Shown: positions 17,987 to 26,171 of the stretch, in pieces
Numbering within the stretch: position 1 is the first letter of the stretch
How the letters are laid out: each line of letters begins with the position of its first letter
NCBI RefSeq assembly: GCF_016107285.1
Contig: NZ_RCVQ01000002.1
Coordinates: forward strand, 124,001 to 188,000
Reading direction: 5' to 3'
DNA: 64,000 nt
Source: Roseomonas sp. KE0001
GTDB lineage: Bacteria > Pseudomonadota > Alphaproteobacteria > Acetobacterales > Acetobacteraceae
Position numbers and translations under genes: made by a program
The notes under the pieces: generated by a model
What the model was told of the DNA's origin: nothing
Databases searched by the model: none
What the model saw: the letters and a program-made list of their open reading frames with translations, nothing else

Positions 17987-18926
17987 CGCCGTTCTCCCCC
18001 CGCGCCTTTCCCCGGGCCTTTCCCCCGGCCTGGCCCCGCCCCGCCCGCGCTGGCGGGCCGGCGAGACGCTGACGGCCTGGATGCTCAGCCTGCCGGCGGT
18101 GCTGGCCTACTGGGTCCTGCTGCTGCTGCCGACGCTGGCCGCCGTGGCGCTCGCCTTCACCGACTACGAGCTGGGGATGGACGGCTTCGCCTGGATCGGC
18201 CTCGGCAACTTCGCCGAGCTGATGACCGACCGCGGCTTCCTCCAGGCCTTCCGCAACACCCTCTTCTATGTCGCGGTGGTGACGCCGGGCTCGATCCTCG
18301 GCGCCCTCGGCCTCGCCTTGCTGATCGAGGGCGGCACGCGCGGCCGCACCTTCTTCCGCGCCGTCTTCTTCCTGCCCGTGGTCTCGCTCACCGTCGCCAT
18401 GGCCTCGGCCTGGCAATACCTGCTGCACCCGACCATCGGCCCGCTCAACGCGGTGCTGCGGCAGGTGGGGGTGGAGGGGCCGGCCTGGCTCTCCTCCTCG
18501 GGCACGGTGATGTGGGCGCTCGCCGGCATCGGCATCTGGGAGAATCTCGGCTTCAACCTGGTGCTCTTCCTGGCCGGGCTGACCGCCATCCCGCGCGACC
18601 TCTACGCCGCCGCCGAGGTGGATGGCGCCCGCTCGGCCTGGTCGCGCTTCCGCCTCGTCACCTGGCCGATGCTGGGGCCGACCACGCTCTTCGTGCTGAC
18701 CATCACCATGATCCGCGCCGTGCGCGTCTTCGACACGGTGAAGGTGCTGACCCAGGGCGGCCCCGACCGCGCCTCCGAGGTGCTGCTGCACACCATGTAC
18801 CAGGAGGGCTTCACCTATTTCCGCCTCGGCTACTCGGCCGCCATCACCCTGGTCTTCCTGGCCATCGTGCTGGCGCTGATGTGGCTGCAGACGCGGGTCC
18901 TCGACAAGCGGGTGCATTATGGCTGA
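17979..18926 (+). CDS. Carbohydrate ABC transporter permease, UgpA/MalF type
   Basis: 315 residues from TTG 17979, which overlaps the ATPase stop by 8 bp. Six membrane spans are expected; the EAA loop reads YAAAEVDGARSAWSRFRLVTWP, followed by PTTLFV, as in UgpA-like permeases of the CUT1 family. Its N-terminal tail contains a 12-bp tandem duplication (18005-18028) coding for two LSPG units. With the next gene it forms the inner-membrane channel for the ligand captured by the binding protein at 19803. Confidence 0.92.
   Translation: MSDAVLPPRLSPGLSPGLAPPRPRWRAGETLTAWMLSLPAVLAYWVLLLLPTLAAVALAFTDYELGMDGFAWIGLGNFAELMTDRGFLQAFRNTLFYVAVVTPGSILGALGLALLIEGGTRGRTFFRAVFFLPVVSLTVAMASAWQYLLHPTIGPLNAVLRQVGVEGPAWLSSSGTVMWALAGIGIWENLGFNLVLFLAGLTAIPRDLYAAAEVDGARSAWSRFRLVTWPMLGPTTLFVLTITMIRAVRVFDTVKVLTQGGPDRASEVLLHTMYQEGFTYFRLGYSAAITLVFLAIVLALMWLQTRVLDKRVHYG
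18005..18028 (+). repeat. 12-bp in-frame tandem duplication in the UgpA-like gene
   Basis: CCTTTCCCCGGG (18005-18016) is followed by CCTTTCCCCCGG (18017-18028), with one base different. It encodes two LSPG units in the cytoplasmic N-terminal tail of the permease. Confidence 0.75.
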
Positions 18927-19770
18927 GCGCGAAGCCCCCCACGACATGTCCCTTTGGCGCGACCTGCCGCGCCTCGCCGTGCTGACGCTGCTCGGCCTGC
19001 TGCTGCTGATGCCCTATATCTGGATGGTCTCGGCCAGCCTGAAGCCGGCGGACGAGATCTTCCGCGCCAGCCTCGCCCTGCTGCCCGAGCGGCTGGCGGC
19101 GGCGCAGAACTACGGCCGCGTCTTCTCCCTGCTGCCCGTCGCGCAGTACCTCTGGAACGGCGTCATCGTCTGCGGCGGCATCCTGGTCTTCCAGCTGCTC
19201 TTCGCCATCCCCGCCGGCTACGCGCTGGCCAAGCTGAACTTCCGCGGCCGCGAGCTGGTCTTCGGCGCCGTCATGCTCGGCCTGCTGGTGCCGCCGCACG
19301 TGCCCGCCCTGCCGCTCTATCTGGGCTTCAGCAGCCTCGGCCTGCTCGACACCTACACGGCGCTGATCGCGCCCTCGACCATCTCGGTCTTCGCCATCTT
19401 CCTGTTCCGCCAGTTCTTCAAGTCGCTGCCGGACGACCTGATCCACGCCGCGCGGCTCGACGGCATGGGCGAGATGGCGATCGTCTGGCGCGTCGTGCTG
19501 CCCAATGCCTGGCCCGCCGCCACCGCCTTCGCGATCTTCTCCGTCGTCGCGCACTGGAACGACCTGTTCTGGCCGCTGATCGTCGTCAGCACGGCCGAGC
19601 ACGCGACGCCCGCCCTCGGCGTGCTGTTCTTCCGCACCACCGAGGGCGACGACGATTTCGGCGCGCTGATGGCCGCCGCCGTGATCATGACCGCACCCCT
19701 CGTCGCCGCCTTCCTGCTGGCGCAACGCCGCTTCGTCGAGGGCATCGCCACCACCGGCCTCAAGGGCTGA
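18919..19770 (+). CDS. Carbohydrate ABC transporter permease, UgpE/MalG type
   Basis: 283 residues from ATG 18919, overlapping the previous gene by 8 bp. The N-terminus has the MalG-like MPYIWMVSASLKPADEIF. The EAA loop is HAARLDGMGEMAIVWRVVLP, followed by NAWPAATAFAIF. It forms the second half of the channel with the UgpA-like protein. Family CUT1 members import oligosaccharides, glycerol-3-phosphate or glycerophosphodiesters; the phosphoesterase later in this operon favours a phosphate-containing ligand. Confidence 0.92.
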   Translation: MAEREAPHDMSLWRDLPRLAVLTLLGLLLLMPYIWMVSASLKPADEIFRASLALLPERLAAAQNYGRVFSLLPVAQYLWNGVIVCGGILVFQLLFAIPAGYALAKLNFRGRELVFGAVMLGLLVPPHVPALPLYLGFSSLGLLDTYTALIAPSTISVFAIFLFRQFFKSLPDDLIHAARLDGMGEMAIVWRVVLPNAWPAATAFAIFSVVAHWNDLFWPLIVVSTAEHATPALGVLFFRTTEGDDDFGALMAAAVIMTAPLVAAFLLAQRRFVEGIATTGLKG

Positions 19771-19802
19771 CCCCTTTCTTCCGCGCAACCGGAGCCACCG
19801 TC

Positions 19803-21086
19803 ATGCCGATCCTCTCCCGCCGCGCCGCCCTGGCGCTTCCCGCCGCCCTGGTGCCGCTCGCCGCCCCCCGCCTGTCGCGCGCCCAGGGCCAGGCCGAGAT
19901 CACGGTGCATTACGCGCAGCCCTTCATCTACAAGGAGAGCTACGACGCCATCCTGGCCGAGTTCGCGAAGCGCGAGCCGGGCATCAAGGTGAACTTCATC
20001 ACCACGCCGAACTACGAGGAGGGTGCGCAGCTGCTGCTGCGCCAGGCCGCGACCAGCCAGCTCCCCGACCTCTCCTACCAGGGCTTCAACCGGCTGCGCA
20101 TCTTCGCCGAGCGGGGCATCGCCCAGGATCTGGCGCCGCTGCTCGCCCGCGACGGCGACCCGGCCGGGGCCGGCTACACGCCGAACCTGCTGGCGCTGGC
20201 GCATTTCGGCGGCATGCAGGCCGGCCTCGCCTACGCCGCCTCCAACCCCATCACCTACTACAACGCCGAGCTGGTGAAGCGCGCCGGGGGCGACCCGGAC
20301 AACTTCCCGCAGGACTGGAACGGCGTGCTGGAGCTGGCCGGCCGGATCGACCGGCTGGGCGGCGGCACCGAGGGCATGTGGTTCACCTGGAGCGGCGACG
20401 ACTGGATGTATTCGGCGCTGCTCTTCGGCCATGGCGGCCGCATGCTGACCGAGGACGAGCGCGATGTCGGCTTCGCGGGGCCCGAGGGGCTCGGCGCGCT
20501 GCGCCTGCTCGACCGCATGGTGAAGGAGGGCGGCATGGCGAACATGACCGCCCCCGCCGCGCGCCAGGCCTTCGCCGCCGGCAAGGTCGGCATGCTGTTC
20601 CAGACCACCGCCCTGGTGCGCGGCACGCTGGCCAGCATCGGCGAGAACTTCACGCTGCGCACCACCGGGATGCCGGTGATCGACCCGCAGAAGGGCCGCC
20701 TGCCGACCGGCGGCGCCGCCGGCATGCTGACCGCCAAGGACCCGGCGAAGCGCGAGGCGGCCTGGAAGTTCCTGCGCTTCTCGACCGGTCCGGAGGGTCA
20801 GGCGCTGATGGTGCGCAACACCGGCTACCTGCCCTGCAACCAGATCGCCATCGACGACCCGCAGCACCTCGGCGCCTTCTACCGCGAGAACCCGCTCTTC
20901 ACCCCGGCGGTGCGCCAGCTCCCCATCTCGATCCCCTGGTACGCCTTCCCCGGCAGCAACAGCGTGCGCGTGACGCAGACCATGGTGGACAACCTGGCCC
21001 GCATCGTCGAGCAGCGCGCGACGCCCGAGCAGGTGCAGCAGGACATGGCCGCCGAGGTGCGCCGCCTGCTGCCGCGGAGGTCATGA
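19803..21086 (+). CDS. Extracellular solute-binding protein family 1 (Ugp-like system)
   Basis: 427 residues from ATG 19803. A Tat-type leader (SRRAALALPAALVPLAAP, cleavage near SRAQG) precedes a family-1 binding-protein fold beginning EITVHYAQPFIYKESYDAIL. PDLSYQGFNRLRIFAERG and the late motif AAWKFLRFSTGPEGQALM, followed by TGYLP, are typical of UgpB/MalE-like proteins. It delivers ligand to the two permeases encoded just upstream. Ligand not determinable by eye; glycerol-3-phosphate or a glycerophosphodiester is a guess from the neighbouring phosphoesterase. Confidence 0.92.
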   Translation: MPILSRRAALALPAALVPLAAPRLSRAQGQAEITVHYAQPFIYKESYDAILAEFAKREPGIKVNFITTPNYEEGAQLLLRQAATSQLPDLSYQGFNRLRIFAERGIAQDLAPLLARDGDPAGAGYTPNLLALAHFGGMQAGLAYAASNPITYYNAELVKRAGGDPDNFPQDWNGVLELAGRIDRLGGGTEGMWFTWSGDDWMYSALLFGHGGRMLTEDERDVGFAGPEGLGALRLLDRMVKEGGMANMTAPAARQAFAAGKVGMLFQTTALVRGTLASIGENFTLRTTGMPVIDPQKGRLPTGGAAGMLTAKDPAKREAAWKFLRFSTGPEGQALMVRNTGYLPCNQIAIDDPQHLGAFYRENPLFTPAVRQLPISIPWYAFPGSNSVRVTQTMVDNLARIVEQRATPEQVQQDMAAEVRRLLPRRS

Positions 21087-21089
21087 GCC

Positions 21090-21929
21090 ATGGCCTTCCG
21101 CATCGCCCAGATCAGCGACACCCATCTCTCCGCCGCGCATCCGGAGTTCAGCGTCAATTTCGAGGTGCTGGCGGCGCATCTGCGCGCCACCCGGCCTGAC
21201 CTCGTCATCCACACCGGCGATGTCTCGGCGCATGGCGAGACGGGGCCCGAGGATCTGCGCTACGCGCGCGGGCGGATGGACGGGCTCGGCCTCGACTGGC
21301 TGGCCGTGCCGGGCAACCATGATGTCGGCAACGACCCGGCGCTCGGCGGCGCCACGGCGGCCGACGCCACCCGGCTGGCCCATTGGCGCGAGGCCTTCGG
21401 CCCCGACCGCTTCCTGCGCGACGTGCCGGGCTGGCGGCTGATCGGCCTCGACACGCTGATCATGGCCACCGACCTGCCCGAGGCGGCGGCGCAGTTCGAT
21501 GTCCTGGAGACGGCGCTGGCGACCGCCGGGGGGCGGTCCATCGCGCTCTTCCAGCACAAGCCGCTCTGCGAGGAGCGGATGGACGAGACGGCGCTGACCT
21601 ACTGGCCGGTGCTGCCGGCGCCGCGCCGCCGCATGCTCGAATTGCTGGCGCGGCACCCGGTGGCCTTCGTCGCCTCCGGCCATGTGCACCAGGCGCGCGA
21701 CCGCGGCGTGTCGGAGGGCATCCGGCAGATCTGGGCGCCGGCCGTGGCCTTCCTGGTGGGCGACACCTGGCAGCGCCGCATCGGCGACAAGACGCCGGGC
21801 TATGTCGAGCACGCGCTGCACGCGGATGGCCGCTTCGAGAGCCGCGTGATCCACCCGGAAGGGCTGGTGCCGCACGATATCGGCCTGCTGCCGGAGATCT
21901 ACGGGCCGCAGCAGCCGGTGGCGGCCTGA
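21090..21929 (+). CDS. Calcineurin-like metallophosphoesterase (GpdQ/CpdA-like)
   Basis: 279 residues; ATG 21090 is 3 bp after the binding-protein stop, so it belongs to the ABC operon. Metal-binding motifs in order: AQISDTHLS (about residue 6), HTGDVS, PGNHDV (about 73), FQHKPL and SGHVHQARD. This set is typical of class III cyclic-nucleotide phosphodiesterases and of GpdQ glycerophosphodiesterases. There is no signal peptide, so it works in the cytoplasm, probably on the imported compound. This supports transport of a phosphodiester such as glycerophosphocholine, which is inference. Confidence 0.9.
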   Translation: MAFRIAQISDTHLSAAHPEFSVNFEVLAAHLRATRPDLVIHTGDVSAHGETGPEDLRYARGRMDGLGLDWLAVPGNHDVGNDPALGGATAADATRLAHWREAFGPDRFLRDVPGWRLIGLDTLIMATDLPEAAAQFDVLETALATAGGRSIALFQHKPLCEERMDETALTYWPVLPAPRRRMLELLARHPVAFVASGHVHQARDRGVSEGIRQIWAPAVAFLVGDTWQRRIGDKTPGYVEHALHADGRFESRVIHPEGLVPHDIGLLPEIYGPQQPVAA

Positions 21930-21939
21930 GGCGAAGGGC

Positions 21940-21964
21940 GGGGAGGGGCCGGCGGCTCCTCCCC
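21940..21964 (+). terminator. Possible terminator of the Ugp-like operon
   Basis: GGGGAGG (21940-21946) and CCTCCCC (21958-21964) can pair around an 11-nt loop, just after the phosphoesterase stop. There is no T tract, so the call is weak. Confidence 0.35.
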
Positions 21965-22169
21965 GGCGGCCCCTCCGGCGGTCCCTTCGGGGGGTGCCCG
22001 GCCCGGTTCCCGCGGCGAACGCCACGGCCTCGCCCTGAATGGCCGGCTGATCCGCGTCCTGGGGGCGATGGACACGGGTCGATCTCGGTGCCCGCCACCG
22101 GAGCGGGATCGCCGGCGAGCCGGTCACACCGCCCGGCCAACCCGGAGGACGCCTTCGGCGCGGAGCCCG

Positions 22170-22211
22170 GGCTTGGCCAGGGGGGCTTGGCCAGAGGGGC
22201 TTGGCCAGGGC
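22170..22211. repeat. Three 14-bp tandem repeats (GGCTTGGCCAG core)
   Basis: GGCTTGGCCAG occurs at 22170-22180, 22184-22194 and 22198-22208, with a constant 14-bp period. The core contains the palindrome TTGGCCA/TGGCCA. It lies about 330 bp before mgtE and may be either a multi-site operator or slippage-derived intergenic repeat. Confidence 0.75.
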
Positions 22212-22417
22212 GGCATGGCGTGGTCCATGTCTGGCGGCGCTCCGCGATAGCAGATTCCCGGCCCCCCGGCGCGCGGGATCGGCACGGTCCGCCCGCGCCC
22301 TCCCATCCCCGAAAGCCGCTTGACGCCACCGCTGCGCGGGTCCATTGGCCCGCGCAGCGCCGCGGCGCGGGGGAAGCTCCGGCACGGCGCGCATCAGGAA
22401 CAAACCGGACCATGCCG

Positions 22418-22441
22418 AGCGACAGTCCCAGCGACAGTCCC
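22418..22441. repeat. 12-bp tandem duplication upstream of mgtE
   Basis: AGCGACAGTCCC is present twice without mismatch (22418-22429, 22430-22441). The following bases AGTCGATTGTCC look like a diverged third copy. Confidence 0.7.
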
Positions 22442-22534
22442 AGTCGATTGTCCGCGCCCCGGACGGCCGCCGCGTCCTGAGCCCCCTCCGGCTCGCCGCG
22501 GTGCCGCCCGTCTCGCGGACCGTAAAGGTGAGCC

Positions 22535-23920
22535 ATGCTGCAAACCCTCTCCCACCCCTATGGGGCGCAGGCGGCGGCGGCCCTCGACCGCGTCACGCGC
22601 GGCCATGTCGCCGATGCCGTCGAGGAACTGAACGCGCTGCCGGCCGAGGCGGCGGCCGAGCTGCTGCGCCTCGCCCCGCCCGAGCGCCGCGTCGAGGCCT
22701 TCGACCGGCCCGAGCTGCACCGCGCCGGCCGGCTGCTGCTCGCCCTGCCGGAGCCGCTGCGCGCGCCCCTGCTCTCCGACATGTCGGCCGATCGCGCCGC
22801 CGACCTGCTGCGCGAGGTGCGGCCGGGCGAGCGCGCGCGGCTGCTGGCGCCGCTGGAGCCCGAGCCGGCCGGCACGCTGCGCCGCCTGCTGGCCTATCCC
22901 GAGGGCAGCGCCGGCAGCCTGATGACGACCGAGTTCGTCAGCCTGCCGGCCACCGCCACGGTGGAGGAGGCGCTGCGCCACATCCGCGAGGTGGAGCGCA
23001 CGCGCGAGACCATCTACGCCCTCTACCTGCTCGATCCGCGCAGCGGCGCGCTGCTGCGCACGGTGCCGCTGCGGCGCCTGATCACCGGGCGGCCGGAGCA
23101 GCGCGCCATCGAGCTGGTGCCGGACCGCGCGCCGGTCACGGTGGCGGCCGGCACGCCGCGCGACGACATCGCGCGGCTCTTCGCGCGGCACGACCTGCTG
23201 GCGGTGCCGGTGGTGGACGCGGCGCGGCAGGTGCTCGGCATCGTCACGGTCGATGACGTGATCGACGCCATCATGGAGGATGACAGCGCGGCGGCGCAGC
23301 GCTTCGGCGGCATGGAGGCGCTGGACCGCGAGAGCCTGGGCAAGCCCTATCTGCGCATCGGCTTCCTGGAGATGATCCGCAAGCGCGCCGGCTGGCTCTG
23401 CGTGCTCTTCCTGGGCGAGATGCTGACGGCGAGCGCCATGCAGCATTTCGAGCACGAGCTGGAGAAGGCCATCGTGCTGACGCTCTTCATCCCGCTGATC
23501 ATGAGCTCGGGCGGCAATTCCGGCAGCCAGGCGACCTCGCTGCTGATCCGGGCGCTGGCGCTGGGGCAGGTCCGGCTCGGCGACTGGTGGCGGGTGGCGC
23601 TGCGCGAGGTGCCGACGGGGCTGACGCTGGGCGGCATCCTCGGCCTGCTGGGGATGGCGCGGATCGTCGCCTGGCAGCAGCTCGGCTTCTACGATTACGG
23701 TCCGCACTGGGCGCTGGTGGCGCTGACGGTGGGGCTCGGCCTGCTCGGCATCGTGCTCTTCGGCTCGATGGCGGGATCGCTGCTGCCCTTCGGCCTGAAG
23801 CGGCTGGGCTTCGATCCGGCCAGCGCCTCGGCGCCCTTCGTCGCCACGCTGGTCGATGTGACGGGACTCGTCATCTACTTCAGCGTCGCCGCGCTGGTGC
23901 TGAGCGGGACGCTGCTGTGA
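22535..23920 (+). CDS. mgtE: Magnesium transporter MgtE
   Basis: 461 residues, the normal MgtE length, with the start at 22535 after AAAGGTGAG. Order: N-terminal superhelical domain (about 1-125), two CBS domains (about 125-255; AGSLMTTEFVSLP, VPVVDAARQVLGIVTVDDVI), a connecting helix and a five-helix membrane domain (about 275-461). The membrane domain has the conserved GGNSGSQATSLLIRALALG and the final DVTGLVIYFSVA. MgtE is a Mg2+-gated magnesium channel in the inner membrane. It stands alone between a repeat-rich leader and a convergent enoyl-CoA hydratase. Confidence 0.96.
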   Translation: MLQTLSHPYGAQAAAALDRVTRGHVADAVEELNALPAEAAAELLRLAPPERRVEAFDRPELHRAGRLLLALPEPLRAPLLSDMSADRAADLLREVRPGERARLLAPLEPEPAGTLRRLLAYPEGSAGSLMTTEFVSLPATATVEEALRHIREVERTRETIYALYLLDPRSGALLRTVPLRRLITGRPEQRAIELVPDRAPVTVAAGTPRDDIARLFARHDLLAVPVVDAARQVLGIVTVDDVIDAIMEDDSAAAQRFGGMEALDRESLGKPYLRIGFLEMIRKRAGWLCVLFLGEMLTASAMQHFEHELEKAIVLTLFIPLIMSSGGNSGSQATSLLIRALALGQVRLGDWWRVALREVPTGLTLGGILGLLGMARIVAWQQLGFYDYGPHWALVALTVGLGLLGIVLFGSMAGSLLPFGLKRLGFDPASASAPFVATLVDVTGLVIYFSVAALVLSGTLL

Positions 23921-23952
23921 GGCGCGCCCGCCGCGCCGCATGACACCGGGCC

Positions 23953-23990
23953 GGGCGGAAGGGGGAGGAATTGACTTCCCCCCCCCGCCC
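23953..23990. terminator. Bidirectional hairpin between mgtE and the enoyl-CoA hydratase
   Basis: GGGCGG...GGGGG on the left (from 23953) can pair with CCCCC...CCGCCC on the right (to 23990) around an A/T-containing loop. It fills most of the 80-bp gap between two convergent genes. Confidence 0.5.
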
Positions 23991-24000
23991 TTGATCCGGC

Positions 24001-24768
<768 letters not shown>

Positions 24769-24781
24769 GGCGGGTTTCCTC

Positions 24782-25639
24782 TCAGCGTTGGGTGCGGGCG
24801 CAGAAGAAGCTGCTGCGCCCCGATTGCACGATGCGCGAGACGCCCGCGCAAGCCGGCGGGCCGGGGCAGAGCGGGCAGGGGGCGCCCTCGCGGTCATAGA
24901 CCTGGAAGCGGTCCTGGAAACGGCCCAGCTCGCCATCCGCCTGCACATAGTCGCGCAGGCTGGAGCCGCCGGCCTCGATCGCCTCGGTCAGCACGGCCCT
25001 GATCGCCGGCACCAGCCGCGCGGCGCGGGCGCCGGGGATGGTCTGCGCTAGCCGGCGCGGCGAGAGGCCGGCGCGGAACAGCGCCTCGGCGACATAGATG
25101 TTGCCGAGCCCGGCCACCACCCGCTGGTCGAGCAGCGCCGCCTTGATGGGCGTCCGCCTGCCGGCGAGGGCCGCGCCCAGCACGCCGGGGGTGAAGTCGG
25201 GCGCCAGCGGCTCCGGCCCCATCCCGGCCAGCAGCCTGTGGCCCTCCTCCGCCGCCGTCGGCACCAGGTCGACGCTGCCGAAGCGGCGCGGATCGACGAA
25301 GCCGATCTCCTGCCCGTCCCCCGGCCCATCCCCCTCCGTGCGGAGCAGCAGGTGCTCATGCGCGGCGGGCGGGGTGTTGGCGCCCACCGGCCGGGCCACC
25401 ATCCGCCCCGACATGCCGAGATGGATCAGCGCCGAATCGCCGCCCGAGAGCCGCATCAGGATGTACTTGCCGCGCCGCCGGAAGCTCTCCACGCGCGCGC
25501 CGGTCAGCCGCGCGGCGAGGCCCGGCGGGAAGGGCCAGCGCATGCCGGCGCGGTGCGTCGCGGCGAAGACGATGCGCCGGCCGAGCAGCAGGCCGGAGAG
25601 GCCGCGCATCACGGTCTCGACCTCTGGCAGCTCAGGCAT
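24782..25639 (-). CDS. mutM: Formamidopyrimidine-DNA glycosylase with atypical zinc finger
   Basis: 285 residues. The mature N-terminus [13 protein letters not shown] supplies the catalytic Pro and Glu; Lys in [11 protein letters not shown] and the H2TH segment with [16 protein letters not shown] are intact. It excises oxidised purines such as 8-oxoguanine and nicks the abasic site. The C-terminal zinc finger starts normally (CPLC) but ends FFCARTQR: the fourth cysteine of the usual CxxC is threonine (codon ACC). An extra cysteine (PPACAG) lies between the two halves and could replace it. The gene is in a tight minus-strand operon, ribA-ldt-mutM-echA. Confidence 0.95.
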   Translation of the reverse strand: MPELPEVETVMRGLSGLLLGRRIVFAATHRAGMRWPFPPGLAARLTGARVESFRRRGKYILMRLSGGDSALIHLGMSGRMVARPVGANTPPAAHEHLLLRTEGDGPGDGQEIGFVDPRRFGSVDLVPTAAEEGHRLLAGMGPEPLAPDFTPGVLGAALAGRRTPIKAALLDQRVVAGLGNIYVAEALFRAGLSPRRLAQTIPGARAARLVPAIRAVLTEAIEAGGSSLRDYVQADGELGRFQDRFQVYDREGAPCPLCPGPPACAGVSRIVQSGRSSFFCARTQR

Positions 25640-25645
25640 GCCGGC

Positions 25646-26170
25646 TCAGCCCGTTCCCTCGAAACCTGGCACCTCGATGCCCGCCACCCCCATGGCCAGG
25701 AGGGCGCGCAGGTCCGGCTCGGCCAGGGCGATGCAGCCCTCCGTCGGCGGGTAGCCCGGCCGCGCCAGGTGCAGGAAGATGGCGCTGCCCCGGCCGCGCT
25801 CCACCGGCGCGTCGTTCCAGCCCAGGATGCCGATGATGTCGTAGACCGGATCCTGCCGCCAGAGCACCTCGTGCCGCGCCTCGTGCGGCAGGCGGATGCG
25901 GGTGTTGTAGGCGGGGTGCGCCACATCGTCGCACCAGCCATCCGCGGGCGCGATCGGCTCCACCGGCACGGCGCAGTCCGGCGCCCGCAGCCGGTCGGCG
26001 CGATAGAGCACCCGGCGCAGCGGCAGGAAGCCGGCGGGGGTGGCGCCATCCCCCTCGCGCTTCTCGCGCGCCGGGCGGATGCCGCCCTTGCCGAGGGCGC
26101 AGCGCCAGACGGCGCCGCGGCAGGCGAGGCGGCCCTCGGGATGAACCCGCGCGGTCAGGGCGGCCGACAT
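25646..26170 (-). CDS. L,D-transpeptidase family protein (YkuD fold)
   Basis: 174 residues, starting 1 bp after the ribA stop and ending 6 bp before mutM. The YkuD active-site region reads IFLHLARPGYPPTEGCIAL, with the catalytic Cys and upstream His of L,D-transpeptidases. An earlier segment (GDGATPAGFLPL) is also typical of this small subgroup. No signal peptide is visible, as in many short alphaproteobacterial members, so export or a cytoplasmic role is unclear. Family role: 3-3 cross-linking or trimming of peptidoglycan. Confidence 0.85.
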   Translation of the reverse strand: MSAALTARVHPEGRLACRGAVWRCALGKGGIRPAREKREGDGATPAGFLPLRRVLYRADRLRAPDCAVPVEPIAPADGWCDDVAHPAYNTRIRLPHEARHEVLWRQDPVYDIIGILGWNDAPVERGRGSAIFLHLARPGYPPTEGCIALAEPDLRALLAMGVAGIEVPGFEGTG

Positions 26171-26171
26171 G

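Larger units (their letters stand above)
21930..22534. other. 605-bp intergenic region upstream of mgtE, repeat-rich
   Basis: No convincing gene: open frames here lack start signals and family resemblance. It holds a GC-rich hairpin near 21940-21964, three copies of a 14-bp repeat at 22170-22211, and a 12-bp tandem duplication at 22418-22441. The mgtE ribosome-binding site AAAGGTGAG lies at 22523-22531. No M-box riboswitch was recognised. Confidence 0.7.
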
